DNA from: Rhododendron vialii | Taxonomy: Eukaryota > Streptophyta > Magnoliopsida > Ericales > Ericaceae | Assembly (NCBI RefSeq): GCF_030253575.1 | Contig: NC_080559.1 | Location: 31,398,501-31,462,500, forward strand | Length of the DNA stretch: 64,000 bases | Direction: 5' to 3' | In this document: in pieces, positions 32,400 through 45,200 of the stretch | Numbering within the stretch: the stretch's first letter is position 1 | Layout: each line of letters begins with the position of its first letter | The notes under the pieces: model-generated | The model's input: the letters and a program-made list of their open reading frames with translations, nothing else | Database searches by the model: none | What the model was told of the DNA's origin: nothing | Translations under genes and position numbers: made by a program

Positions 32400-33603
32400 T
32401 GATAGACGCGTAAATGTTCATATGCGCGCCCTCTAAATTATCCTTGCTAAGTTTATTTATATGTTATTACTTAGAGATTTATGCTTTTGTTTTTGTTGTA
32501 GGTATTTGGAGGATTTGATACAAAAAGTGCAAAGTTAAAGTATTAAACGATGTCCAAAGGTCCGAATCGCAATAATAAGTCAGGAATAGCACTGGACTTA
32601 ACCGAAGTTAATGGGCCAAGGAATTGGACTTTCAAATGAGAAATTGGACTTGCACTGCTTTGACTAAGGATGGGCCCATGATGTTTTAATATACTTCATC
32701 TTATTAGGGCTTTTTGAAGTCAAAATAAAGGGGACGGCAGCAGTACATATAAAAAGGGAGATTACAAGTCGGGCTACAAGGGTTATTAGAGGAGATGGAA
32801 AGGAAGAGAAACACGGCCGAAAACCGAGAGCCCTGTTCCCTGCATAGTCATTCTTTTTCGATCACGGCTGGACAGAAGATCAGTGCGATGATTTCTCTTC
32901 CGATGTCTGGCTAAACTCGTTTCTAAGGCATAGATGAAGCTCGAACTTTGAGTAACGATGTTTATATTTTGATTTAATGTTTTATTATTCGAATCGTGAT
33001 TGTATGACTTGAGGATTTATTTGTGGTATTAATTTTCTCTATCAAATCTCGTGTATAATTTTCTAGATTTTTATACACGTTCATACAACAGTTCTTAATT
33101 ATTCTGTGATAGCTTGGTAAGATGGGTTATGCTCCGTAAGACGCGTCGTGCTATTAGACGATCCGTGCCATAGAGACGGATCGTACTAGTAAGACGGTTC
33201 GTGCTAGGCGGCGATACCCCATGCTATTCGGTGATTCATAGAAATCTTTTGGCGATACCGTGAGGGCCCGCAAACCCTAACGATATCTGAATTGATTCGA
33301 ATAATAGACCTTTATTATCGTATAGAGATTGTTACAACGGGTCGAGTGGATTCGAAACCCTAGATCTTTTCTCTCATCAACTTTCGTTATTTCTTAATTG
33401 CTTTAATTTAATTTAGCTTTCAATATTTTTGAAATCCAACAATCAAATCCTTTTTCTGAATTAAGTTAGAAATTAATTAGAACAACTACAATTTAGCTTT
33501 CGTAATCCCTGAGGACAAAACTCAGAATACTTACCGCTATCTTTTAGATAGTAGTAATTATTCTGTTTTATTAATTATTTTTGATACGGAAACGACACGA
33601 TCA
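32400..33603 (+). repeat. 3' LTR of the Athila-like element
   Basis: 1204 bp, same length as the 5' LTR, with about 14 substitutions and no length difference noticed. It is followed by the target-site copy GTATT. Confidence 0.92.
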
Positions 33604-33608
33604 GTATT

Positions 33609-34090
33609 CCAAAAAAAATTATTCAATGCCCGTAAAGTACCGCCACATGGTTCTTCAAGCTATTTATTCGCCACAAATTTGTGTGGTTTTTTCACAAAAA
33701 TACATAGAGCCCAAACATTTGTGTGGTAGAGAAGAACCTGAAATACTGCCACGTGGTGCCCTGGGAGTATGAAATAATTACATTTAGAAAAAGGATATGA
33801 AAGATGCACAACCAAGAAAGTAATAAGTGATCCGTTCAATTGTCGAGAATGTTGCGTGAAAATTAGATTTTCTAAGAAAAGTGAAATTATGTGAAGTAAA
33901 GAAAAATTAAATTTTCTCTTGTATGTGTTCTCTTAGACGTGAAATTTTTCAGTAAAGTGTTTCTTATCTCAGAAGAAGTTGAAGTTTGTGAATCCCATGC
34001 GTTACAAGGCCACAACTTTTCACTAAGGTAGTGATTGTTTTTCATTTTTTCGGTGTATCTGTATTTTCTTAAGTATCTTTATCTGGTTTT
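33609..34090. other. Intergenic, nothing recognised
   Basis: AT-rich unique-looking sequence between the LTR element and a poly-T-headed retroposon tail. The short open frame near 33581-33772 begins inside the LTR and resembles no family. Confidence 0.5.
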
Positions 34091-34850
34091 TTTTTTTTTC
34101 AACGGAAGAAACATATTCATTTAAACAAGTCATATGACATCTACAAATTAGCATCGAATACAAATCAGACCATACGACAATTACAGATTTCAATCCGAAT
34201 ATAGAGATATAGAAAACATAGCCAAGCCGTAAAACTAACGAAAAGAGATGAAGCTGATGTCTTGCGCCTAAGCAAAAGCCATCGCTTATTTCATGCCGTA
34301 ATAAAAAAGGATCGGTTTAAGTGGAGCTAGTACCTAGACACTAGACGCCTCGGGATGACGAAGCTCCATATCAAAGATAGCATAAAACCCGATGGAAATT
34401 AGGTATTAGATCTGGAGAAACCAGACCAGAACAAAACCCCGAGAGGGAAACCCGCCAGGACAGAAACCGAACCCAACATCCAGACAGAAATCGGCCTAAA
34501 CATCCAAACAGAAACCAGCCTAAACAGCTGGATGAAACAAAACCAAAAAAACTAGACCAAAAAACAAAGAAAAAAGAAAAAAAGAAACCTTTGATCTTGG
34601 TGATGCCGCCAGGCTAGAGACTTATTAGTCGGAGGGAGCTGAGCCACCTTAGCTTCACTTCATTGTTAGATCTAGTCCAAAAACGAACTAGGGGAGAGGG
34701 TAAAAGCGGAGGAACGGTGGAGGTGACAGGAAGGAGGCAGCAGAGGTGGTAGAGAGTGGATCTGATTGGAGATGAGTGTCGACGGGCGGAGAGGTGAAGT
34801 AGGTCTGTAGGTGATTGCAGTGGTCATTCATTTTGTTATTATTCTCCTAT
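34091..34850 (-). mobile_element. Probable LINE 3' end (poly-A tailed, minus strand)
   Basis: A run of T followed by caacggaagaaacatattca has the look of a poly-A-tailed plant LINE 3' UTR read backwards. The following 700 bp contains aaaccagacc/gaaaccagcc and acatccagacagaaa/acatccaaacagaaa direct repeats and no protein domain. The right boundary is uncertain. Confidence 0.35.
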
Positions 34851-35052
34851 GAACTTGCATTGTAGTGGGCCGGACAGTGGTCATTCATTTGGACTGTCTG
34901 AAGGGCCCAGCCGGGTAAAGCCTCCTGACAATCAACGCCCATTGGCGACCAAATGAGTCGATTGTCCCGAAACTTCTCGAGCGGGCCGAGGCATCGAGTT
35001 AGTCTTGGAAGATCACGTATAGCTGCCCGGGCACAGCACGAGCTATCGTGGG

Positions 35053-35708
35053 TAGGGCTGTAAACGAACCGAATCGAGCCGAACCGTGTTAAGTTCGGCT
35101 CGGGTTCGTTAAGATATGAGTTCGGCTCGGATTCGGCTCGGATTCGATTCGAGCCTGAACAACTCGACTCGAGTTCGGCTCGTTAAAATTTTTCAAGGCT
35201 CGGGTTCGGCTCGGTTGGGTTCGTTAAGATACTAGTCTGGCTCGAGTTCGGCTCGGATTCGGCTCGGGTTCGATTCGAACTTGAACATCTTGGCTCGAGT
35301 TTGGCTCATTAAACTCAAATGAATCGAGTCGAGCCGAATCTAAGCTCGAATTGAGATTGTCAAGACTCAGGTTTTATTCGGCTCAACTCATTAAACTCAA
35401 GCGAACCTAAACTCTCTCATTGATCGTATAGAATTTGGGAGAAAAATAAGTATTGAATTATATATACAACATTAAAATTTTTTACATTTACAAATAGACC
35501 CCTATTGAATTATTAATTAAATTTAAGTATAGGTTCGCGAACCTAACCGAGCCGAATACCGTTAGGCTCAGGTTCGGTTCATTTACGAAACGAGCCTAGA
35601 ATTTAGGTTCAGGTTCAGTTCGTTTAGCAGACGAATCGAACTCAAACGAGCTCTTACCGAACCGAGCCTCGAACAGTTCGCGAATGACTCAGTTCATTTA
35701 CAGCCCTA
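35053..35708. mobile_element. hAT-type MITE, intact, 656 bp
   Basis: Terminal inverted repeats tagggctgtaaacgaacc and its near complement ending cagcccta. A perfect 8-bp target-site duplication ATCGTGGG lies at 35045-35052 and 35709-35716; eight bases is diagnostic of hAT. The interior is tandem-like, rich in ggctcgg/cgagcc words and non-coding. A fragment of the same family lies at 7216-7441. Confidence 0.88.
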
Positions 35709-36022
35709 ATCGTGGGGTCAAGAGAGGTGTATGCCAAGCTCCGTACTTGTTCATTCTTGAATTGATATTGAGAGGTGTTTTTGATAGTGAAAATTTTGTA
35801 TATTTTTATTTATGATCGAAAAGTTGTTAGATGTTTTCAGTAGTGAATAAATTGTTAAAAAATGTCAAGTTGTTTTCATTAGTGAATAAGTTGTTGATGG
35901 TTTGTGAGTAGAATTACTGTAGCAAAAATAATATTTGTTGATAATTTTTTTTTTTAGTAGAAACGATATGATAAAATGCTGAAAATTTTTGTTAATAGAA
36001 ACAAAATGGTAAAAAAATGCTA

Positions 36023-36258
36023 CTCCCTCTGTCCCAATTTACTTATCCCAGTTTTATTCTAATTGGATAAAAAAACTAGTTATACTTTTAAATTGGTAAT
36101 GAATTTTATAACCAATATGGATCTTGTTTGATAGATCTCAATTTGTTCTATAATATGATATTTTTAAAATCACCTAAAATATTATAAATTATAAGATATA
36201 ATCAATTAAAAAGTGACACGAACTCTCAAAAGTGACAATTAAATTAGGACGAAGATAG
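36023..36258. mobile_element. Stowaway-type MITE (Tc1/mariner)
   Basis: Left end ctccctctgtcccaattt after TA, and right end aaattaggacgaagatag, its decayed inverted copy. The ctccctccgtccc end is the Stowaway hallmark. It sits about 390 bp upstream of the SYP21/22 start codon. Confidence 0.75.
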
Positions 36259-36447
36259 TGCTGTATTAATTTTTATTGATTTTTTTTATGGAAACGGGGC
36301 CTTACATATAAAATCTAAATAGGGACAGGGAGTTGGATGCCGCGCACACACGCACGCATCACGCAGCACCTTCCTGCCCCTTTCCTAATACCGTACAAGT
36401 TACCTTAAACAAACGGAGAGACGACCGTCACGACCCCGTCATCTGAC

Positions 36448-36466
36448 TCTCTCTCTCTCTCTCTAG
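36448..36466. repeat. (CT)n tract in the SYP21/22 leader
   Basis: Nine or so CT units about 180 bp upstream of the ATG, followed by further CT/CTT-rich sequence to 36580. Such pyrimidine-rich leaders are common at plant transcription starts. Confidence 0.8.
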
Positions 36467-36646
36467 TCTCTATCTCCCCTTCCCCACCTATATTTTCTCC
36501 GCCAGACCTTCGCTTCAACGGAACCCCCGAAATCTCTCCCCATTCTTCTTCTTCTACTTCTTCTTCTTCAATTCCCCTTTTTCACTCGTATAAAACCCAA
36601 TTACTGAGTCAAAATACAACTTACGGTCGAAGGAAAGGGCGACGGC

Positions 36647-36832
36647 ATGAGCTTTGAAGATCTTGAATCGGGCCGCCCTTTGACTTTCAATGGACGGCAA
36701 CACCGTCAGGACCCGTCACAGGCTGTGGCCGCCGGCGTGTTTCAGATCAACACCGCCGTCAACTCTTACCAACGCCTTGTTAATTCCCTCGGTACCCCCA
36801 AGGACACCTTCGAACTCCGTCAAAAGCTGTGG

Positions 36833-36884
<52 letters not shown>

Positions 36885-39800
36885 CCCTTCTTCTTTCTCC
36901 CCCCCGCCCCTTATTTTGTATTTGTGTTGTTTGTTCTTCAATTATATGGAAAAACACCAACTTCAACCGAGTTCTAGTGTCCTTTTTACAAATAATACTT
37001 GGACCCAAATTGAGGGTCGAAACTGATGAAATTGCGATTGTTGTGGTTTAGAGAAGATATGTTATGGGTTTTAGTCAACTTTGCAGACGCTACAGCAGAA
37101 CGGTTCTATTGCGTCAATGGAATTGTAAAGGGATATGGTATATGTTACTCCCAACAATTTAGAAACGCACAATTTGATATATGGGTCAACTCCGTGTTGT
37201 AAAGCTTCCAATTATGTCTATTGGGAATCAAGTGATTTTCTACCTTGGTATTTGTTGAGTTACATGAATAGCAATTCAAGTTCTCCATGTGTTTGGAATG
37301 AAGTGTTAGAGCTTCATCATTCTCCAATTATCAACAAAGTACGAGATGTTAAAGAATCACACAATATACCATTAGTTGTGCATTTTATTCCTCTAGCATT
37401 ATAAGCACAACAGCACATTCTTCAAGCCTAAATCAGCTTTGTGGAATGCGCAAATAGAATTAGATAAAATCATACAGTGAAATGCAAATAACGTGGGTAT
37501 TTGATTAATGGGTTTCTTGACTGACCATTAGTTACTGATTTTCTAGTCCTTTCATTCGATTGAATTCATTTGCAGGCATAAGACCAGGCAACATATAGGA
37601 CAACTGGTGAAAGAGACGTCGGCTAAGCTTAAGCAAGCTAGTGAAACAGATCATCACACTGATGTCAGCGTGAGTTCCTATGCAATTGGCATTCTCAGTT
37701 AGTCATTCTCATTGTCCAGATTGTTGATATCTTCCCCACTTCACTTCTGCTAAATACGCTTTGTTTTCCAAGTTCCGCATCATTTTTTGTTAGAAAATTT
37801 CCATTCCCTTTGTCCAATCTTTTCTTGGTAAGTTTGATATGGTTATCTACTTACACATTGAACATATTCTTTCAACCTCAGGCCACCAAGAAGATTGCTG
37901 ATGCTAAGCTCGCAAAAGATTTCCAGTCAGTTCTGAGAGAATTTCAGAAAGCTCAACGGCTTGCAGCTGAGAGGGAGACGGCGTATGCTCCTTTCGTTCC
38001 TAAGGAAGTTGTTTCGTCCAGGTACCTCGGCTAGACTCCTTGATGATGATTGATTACTTGCTTGTGTCAAGATTTTTTGTTTCTTAGCTGAACTGGTCCG
38101 TAGTGAGGAATTTAAACATCTTCCTTTGTGGCTTTGACTTATTACCATTGATGATAGTGTCATGATACTAGCAGTCCCATCAACTGTTTTCTTGGCAAAA
38201 GTGATTTGCCAAAGCTATACTCATCAATCTGCGTATCGGTCAATATGCTGTGGTAAATACTCTATTTGGATGTATTTGGTCAGAATTCAGTGAGATGCAT
38301 TGGCCAGTAAATGGGGATGTGCAGTGCAACAGCGGTTTGTCTGGACAGGTTGGGGGTAAAAAAAATTACCCACACCGTCTGAGGTTCGTGAATTTTCAGT
38401 CAGCCTCCAAACTGTATATCTTCAAAACTGGTGGGTGGATTGGTGATGAACTTTGCTTTGTTCATCGAGCTGGATCTGACTTGCGATAAATCGTAAAAAT
38501 GAGCAAGGTGTCAATATTAAACCAAAAAACTGTCCTACCCAGTATGTTTGCAACATAAAAGTTCCATATAAAAATCGTGGATTAATAGTTCATAATTAAT
38601 CAAACATATCAAATGGGGAGAACTTGGGAGGTGCAAAAGATTAACCAAAGCTCTCCTCTCACATAGCACGGTAAGGACACCACTTTCTCTCTGCGAAAAA
38701 AATAAGTGCAATCAGTATAACCATTAGAGGGAAAAGTAGAAAGGGAAAAAAGGACCAGCTTTGGTTTGAGGACCTTTGAAGATAGCTTCATTGTGGTACT
38801 TGGTAAAACTTGGATTGGATTTCTGGACGTGATTGGTTGGTGTCTCACATATCTTTGGCGTGATTTAACTTTCGATATTTCCTCTAACGTCCTTAATCAA
38901 ATTTTTGCAGCAGCAGCGACGTCACTGAACTGGAGATGGATTCAACGAAGAGCCAACAGTTCGCTCTTCTCACAGAATCTAGAAGGTAAGCCTCTTGTTT
39001 GTATTTGAACTTTTAATCCTTGTTCCTGGTTGTGTAGCAAGGCAAACTGGTATGGTTTTGAGTGCATTATGATGTTATTTATTGAACGCGCGTTCTTATA
39101 TGGGCTACTTGAAAAGATTTTGACTTTTTTTTAATGCTCGTTCTGAGTAATACCATGTACCTATCACTTGCACTTGAAAGTTGAAATAAGTTCCATTCCT
39201 TCATTCCTAATCTCTTGCAGCATTTATCTTAATGAGAAAACATATGGAGCGTGGCCCTACCCTTTTTGCATTTTGGTTTAACAAACGGCTTAAGAATTGC
39301 AGCTGTAATTTGTTTTCTAATTAGTTTTTTTTAGTTATTATTTCTGTCTTTCCCTTGCATTTCTTGTAATGCTGTCCTGAATAGAGTGTTATCGCCAGTT
39401 TGGTTCATTTGACTGTAAGCAGGAAAACCACCTTACAGTAATATCAGGTCTCCTAATTTGAAGTAACTTAATATGGGGCTCTTCGAATTTGCATGGATTC
39501 ATTGCTGAAATAATGGTCTATTGCAGACAGGAGGTTGTCATGTTGAAGAATGAGGTTGTTTTCAATGAAGCCATTATCGAAGAAAGAGAACAAGGGATAC
39601 TAGAAATTCAGCAGCAGATTGGTGAGGTGAATGATATTTTTAAGGATCTGGCTGTGCTGGTTCACGAGCAAGGAGTTATGATTGGTTAGTGTTCGTTGTT
39701 TTCTTCATGCCTTTCTATATTGTGAAGTTCCTCGTTTTGTTTATCGTGGTGAGTTTTCTCCAGTAGTATACAATAACCCTCAACTTCTCTTCATTCAGAT

Positions 39801-40297
39801 GACATTAGCTCGAACATTGAGAGTTCTCATGGTGGAATTGCACAAGCTACTTCCCAATTGGCAAAAGCATCCCGGATCCAAAGATCCAATTCATCTTTGG
39901 TAAAAAATCCAACTTACCTACTTAATCCTCCATCATCTGTAACTTCTTTTTAATTACCTGTACAACTAATTGTGGTATCTGCAATTGCTAATCATTTATT
40001 CTACCTATCCATGTATATGCTCGCGCGCTCACACACGTGTCTGATAGTATTCCTAGCAGGCAAAATATTAGACTTCCTTTTTGTAAAATACAATTGATAA
40101 TTATAAAGTTACTGAGCGGCTATTTGTTGGGGACTGTTTATTGAGTTGTAGAATATGGATATCTGACAACCGTTTTTTCTCCTTTTTTCAGTGGGGAAAT
40201 ATATTTGACATTTTGAACCTTTTTCATGCAGACCTGTCTCCTGTTACTGATCTTTGGGATCATTCTGATTATTGTGATCATAGTTGTGGTAGCATGA
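36647..40297 (+). CDS. SYP21: Syntaxin of the SYP2 clade (PEP12/VAM3-like Qa-SNARE)
   Basis: Seven exons, 36647-36828, 37576-37669, 37882-38021, 38911-38985, 39527-39684, 39799-39899 and 40232-40297, give 271 residues, as in Arabidopsis SYP21/22 (about 270-280). This Qa-SNARE drives membrane fusion at the prevacuolar compartment and vacuole. N-terminal Habc region: [52 protein letters not shown]. The SNARE motif (about residues 175-240) has [20 protein letters not shown] then [12 protein letters not shown], with the zero-layer Q in HEQG. The last exon is a membrane anchor, [20 protein letters not shown]. Exon 1 ends at a GTGGGT donor, which restores RQKL-HKTRQ. Introns 1 and 3 are longest. 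SYP21 and SYP22 cannot be told apart with confidence; gene order favours SYP21. Confidence 0.95.
36837..36880. repeat. (CT)n microsatellite at the start of SYP21/22 intron 1
   Basis: About 21 TC/CT units begin within ten bases of the exon 1 donor. They are read as intron; reading through would add a Ser-Leu run foreign to syntaxins. Confidence 0.9.
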
Positions 40298-42206
40298 CCA
40301 GCAATATTGGTCCGTCAATTTGTTTGGGGAGGCTACTACCAAAATGCAACCTGACTCGAGTTGGTCACATCTCGTCCGACCACCAAGCATTTTGAGGTTA
40401 TTCCTCACCTACTAAAATACGTGTGAAGTTGATCACCAATGTACAGTCTTTTTCGCATGTGGGACGGCCCACCTCTTACTACGAGGCTTTGTTACAAACG
40501 GATAATGTAAACCACATCCTTGCCATATTCTCAACCGATGCGAATTCAATGAATATGTAATTCTTTCTTATTCTTTACTCGATTGCATGATGGTTTGCAT
40601 GCATTATAGCTTTGCACTCTTTTTTACTCTTCTTTCATCTTGGGTGTCATCGGCTTTGTTAGATCAATCTTGAGATACCTATTTCCTGGACATCATGATA
40701 AACTTTTGTCCTAGGGCGAGTTTGGACCGTTTGGTAACCAATTACTTATTTGCATATTATGCAAAGTTCTTCCAGTTTGTAGAATAGGCAGGATAATCTT
40801 GTAAGCAATGGTTACCAAAGGGGCCATTAGCGGAAGTAAAAGATGCAGGATGTGAATTGGGTGTCGAGAACTCGCCACCTCAGGCTTCAAGGCAAGTACT
40901 TGGAATGCCGAGGAAGCGGTAACAGTCCAAAGTTATAGCCCACATCCATGGAAAGAGAAGCTTGATTGAACGACTGAGGCGTCTTGCTGCTGTTTGCCTT
41001 GTTCAATAATTTCAGAATTGTCCCTATTGTTCTACCGAAATTTTCTAGTTGCATGTGGGATTGTTAATGAGCCGAGCCAAGTTATAGAGTGCTCATATTC
41101 GCATGTAAAGTTTTTTGCAAGCTCTTGTTCGAAACTCGAGCTTAATTACAAATTGAGCTCGAGTCGCCCTAGCAAGCTAAGCAAATAGCACATTCTTTTT
41201 CACGAATGCAAATGCCAAGACCTGAGTTCGGCTCGTTTATTAATCAATTCAATTTTAAGGAGCTAATAACGAGCGGAGCTTCATGGAAGGTTGTCACTTG
41301 CACCCTTAAAATTCACCGGACACAAGGGACGTGCGTCCAAAGGCACAACACTCCCAAAACCTCCCAGTTGCTCCTTATGAATGTTATGTGCAAATTGACT
41401 CTTTCAACCGATTCATGCAGATGTATTTGCTTTAAATAAGCCCCGTAAGTGAACGGTGAAAAGGGAGGTGTGCGTAAGTTGACTTTAAATAATCTCGTGT
41501 TAATAAACAATGAAATATGAGGTGCGCATAAGTTAACCGAAAGATCATGAGTTACAAAAAGAAAAAAAGACACTAACACTCTTATCATCTGTCCATATAT
41601 TGGGCCCCTTGAGTGAGTTTTCCACGATATAGCTGAGTTTATAGGTATTAGTAATAATTTTAAGGGATTGATTTTGCCACTATCATTTTCTCTAACGGCA
41701 CTCATTTTTGTGTCTTTATTAAGTGATTTGTTTAGTGAAAGAAGGGGAACGGCGTTAAAACAAAGAAAGTGACAAAATCAATTCCTTAGTTTTATAGTAA
41801 GCTTATAGTAATTGCTAGTTTTGTGATCCAAATATACTTATCTATGCTCTTCTCAAATTATTTCTAACCGTTGAATTGTTTCAATGGTGGAATTTTCCAA
41901 CTTATGTAGCTTTGATTAACAAGGCAGAATTTTCAGAAAAAGCTTATGACAAAAGATTTTTCGACCGTTAAATTTAAAACATAAAAAAATCACAACAGCC
42001 CAAAAAATACTTCAACACAAAATCATAGAGATTTTCGAGACGGAGATATCGGACACTTTAATTAACGAGCCTTTTAATCATAGATGTACCCACAATGGGA
42101 TCACACACAGGCTTACCCGACGAACTCTATCCTTTCGTATTTTATCCTCCCTTCGCGCCACTGCAACGTGAGAGAGAGAGAGAGAGAGACTACGAGGACG
42201 ACGACG
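40298..42206. other. Intergenic between the syntaxin and pseudokinase genes
   Basis: The first several hundred bases are probably the SYP21/22 3' UTR. About 41050-41260 contains gagccgagcc, aactcgagctt and gagctcgag words reminiscent of the gctcgag-rich hAT MITE family, too decayed to bound. A (GA)n run of nine to ten units at 42170-42189 lies in the leader of the next gene. Confidence 0.5.
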
Positions 42207-45200
42207 ATGATGCTAACTGCACCCGACTGCTTCTCTGCGTCCGGCGCGCTTTCCCTCTCTTCACGCTACAAATCTCCGAGGCTCTTCGGACGCTTCAATT
42301 TGAATATAGAGAAGACGACGACGACGCGAACGTTTCGATGCTATAAAGCGAGTCTGATTACGAATCCCGAGTCGTTCGAAGTCGGAAGGCTTGTCGGTAG
42401 CTACGGCTTCATGAACGTCACCAGGTGTTCGATTTCGTTCCCAACTACTCCTGCTTCTCATTCGTCTTATTTTGCCCTCAGTTTGCCCTAAGAAATTTCT
42501 CCCAGATGGTTTTGGCTTAATACGAGCATGAAAGTTATTTGGGCGATTTTGTTGATCTTGTAGAGATCAGTGGTGGACGCAGAATTCGTGACTACCAGGG
42601 GCCCACATCACATGTATTTTCTATTCGTAACAGAAAATACACTGGATTTGACTACAATATGTTGCTACTTATTAGGTCCAAGGAAGAGGCGAGATAGTAT
42701 GTTTGTGCGCAGACGCTATTTAAGTTTATACATGTAACCTAAAAATGATTGATACAAAAATTTCAACCAAGGAACTTGCAGGGGCCAATTCATAGAAAAT
42801 TTTCTAAATTAACTTGGAAAACTAATATAATATACGCAAATATTTGGAGTTGTGCAGGGTCCGGGCACCCCCTTGTATCCGCCACTGGTGTAGAGGGTTG
42901 TTGATGATGTACATATTTGTGAACCCCGAGGTTTGAATTTTTTTCAGACAGAAATGCATTATTTTAAAGCTTCCATTTTGCAGATGGGACAATCTTTCTG
43001 GTGTAGGTATGCCTGTACAAATTTGCATTATTATAGAGAAATGTGTTTCATTGGAGTCAAGAGAAGCTTACCCCCAAACGTACCATAATCTCGGGCATGT
43101 ACCACATTCCTTTCCCATTGCTGGTAAAGGAACCATCTGCATGCTGGTGACGTTTTTGGAAGATTGTTCTTTTTAATTTTGTCTATATAGTTAAGGACAT
43201 AGGAGCATTTTTCCAAAATGAGTGTCAAGGTTGGCATGGAAAACTTCCAAGAAGCAGAGGGTAGCACAGTGTTTGAGTCTATTGAATCTTTTGTTCATCC
43301 TTTCTTAGGGACTTTTGTCTTAAGTTGATTTATCTGATACTTGATAGATAAAAGTTGTATTGCAGTTACTCAGGACCACAATTCGGGTTGGACGTTGAAT
43401 ATTCATCAGAAGACATGGGGCGCTTAAGAGTTCAAGATGTGGGAGAAGGCAGTGTGAAAATTAGGTGCATTATATGGCTATAACTATGTTTACATGCACT
43501 TGCTGAAGAAACTAAGTTAAGAAATAAGAAGATGACTATAGTCTTCCTATAATGCACCAATAATTATTGTTGGTCCGTCATTGCTCTTGCTGTTGATACT
43601 ATCCATGGCAGTTTATTTGCAGGCTTTATGAAGGAAGAATAACTCAGGGTCCACTTAGAGGGACTCCTGTTATTTTTAAGGTGGTTATCCTCACTGCCTT
43701 TGCCTTTTTTCTATTCAACATTTTACAAGCATAGCATATAGTTCTTTTTTTGATAACTAGGTGTCCGAGCCAACTTACACGCACTTCAACTAATCCTGAG
43801 TCCACTAGCGGGGCCCTGCTTGAAGCTGGAGCAAATGATCTGTATGGATGGGCCCTAAGGAATTTGATAGCACCTTAGAGGTTTTGAACCCGAGACCTTA
43901 GGAGGGAGTAAACCCCTAAGTCCCAAGTCTTGACCACTAGGCCAACCCTTTCGGGTTAACATATACTAGTGCTTTTCTTTGATGAATGTAGTTTTACTTC
44001 ACGGTCATGCATGAAGGTGGCTTGTTCTCAATTACTAGGCCTCTTTCGCTAACTAAATCAAAGCTTTCGTTTTTTCTCCGATTTCCTCAATTTATAAAAG
44101 GGCTTAGTACATTTCACGGTACAAAATTTCATGTTTGATATTTGTTTTATATGCCTTGAATTGCTAAAGTACTTCTTTTGTAGCTGTTTGTTATTCAAAA
44201 TTAGGATATCTAGGTGTCATGATTTTGTGAAACCAAATTGAAATCTAGATTAACCAAAATAAACAAAGCCTTAGTCCTAATCAAATGGGGTTGGCTGTAT
44301 GAATCTGTTTTCTCCATTAAACTCTGTTGAGGGCATTGTGTTCCATGATATCTAGAAAACCTAGATCCTTTTGAACTACTGCCTCTAAAGTCAATTTTGG
44401 TCTACCCCTCCCCTTAGTGCTACCCTCTATTGTAATATCGCTCCTCCTAACTACCTCATCGACCGATCTCCACCAGACACGTCCAAACCACCTTGAGCTA
44501 TTTTCTCTCGTCTTATCTTATATCGTGCTAGGCCTACATTATCTTTTGTGTTGCGCTAATGTTTTGTTCATGATGAAGGTTTATCCTGGACAACAAGTTG
44601 GTGGTGTTGAGGCTGACATGATGGCTGCAAATGAATTAAATGCTCATGCTTTTCTTCAAGTAAGATAGCAAACTTCCAATAAAAGATCTCCAAAACACTT
44701 GAACTTCTTCTTCTTTTAATACATATTGTTGTTTCTTCATGCATATCACAGGATAACATTTGATAATATATGTTCTTTGCAGAGCAGTTCAAAAACTGTC
44801 TCTCAGAACCTCCAAATACTTCTTGGCGGGTTTGAGACGAAAACTGGGGAGCAGGTCTATCTTACGAGTATCCTTGTATCACATGTTCCATATTTCTGGG
44901 TCAATTCTTGACACAACTTACATAGAATTTGTTAAGTGCAGTGGCTTGCTTTCCGTAATGGTGGGAAATACAGTGCTGCAGACTATGCAAAAGTTACGAG
45001 TGAAAGAATGTCAAAAGACAGTGCTCTGGGAGAAAAAAAGTTGTGGAATCCTTTCGAGCAAGAGGAAACTATAAAGCGAAGAAGATATTTTGTTATTAAG
45101 TTGCTTCATGGTGCTTTATGCGGCCTAGCCTACATGCATGACCGTGAAAGACTGCACCAAAGTCTTGGACCTTCTTCAGTCGTTCTCAAGTATGCTCTCT

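Larger units (their letters stand above)
27921..33603 (+). mobile_element. Athila-like Ty3/gypsy LTR element, pol-less
   Basis: 5683-bp element flanked by the 5-bp target-site duplication GTATT (27916-27920 and 33604-33608). It has two 1204-bp LTRs, 27921-29124 and 32400-33603, both starting TG and ending CA. By eye the LTRs differ at about 14 positions (about 1.2 percent), which at common plant rates means insertion within roughly the last half to one million years. The primer-binding site (29130-29147) matches the 3' end of tRNA-Asp with one mismatch, the usage known for Athila. The interior holds a gag-like region and about 1.8 kb of non-coding DNA, and no protease, reverse transcriptase, RNase H or integrase. 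It is non-autonomous; the ends look whole and the gag part has about one break. Confidence 0.9.

Noticed and set aside
36829-36977. Ser-Leu repeat protein encoded by the (CT)n tract after SYP21 exon 1
   Set aside because: It is intron read-through; the GTGGGT donor at 36829 restores the syntaxin sequence in exon 2.
26717-42206. HSFA1-type gene expected from Arabidopsis gene order
   Set aside because: No HSF DNA-binding domain was found in any frame between the BPA1-like gene and the pseudokinase.
44417-44668. Plus-strand open frame in the pseudokinase intron
   Set aside because: It is the reverse of an RTE LINE C-terminal fragment joined by chance to exon 4.
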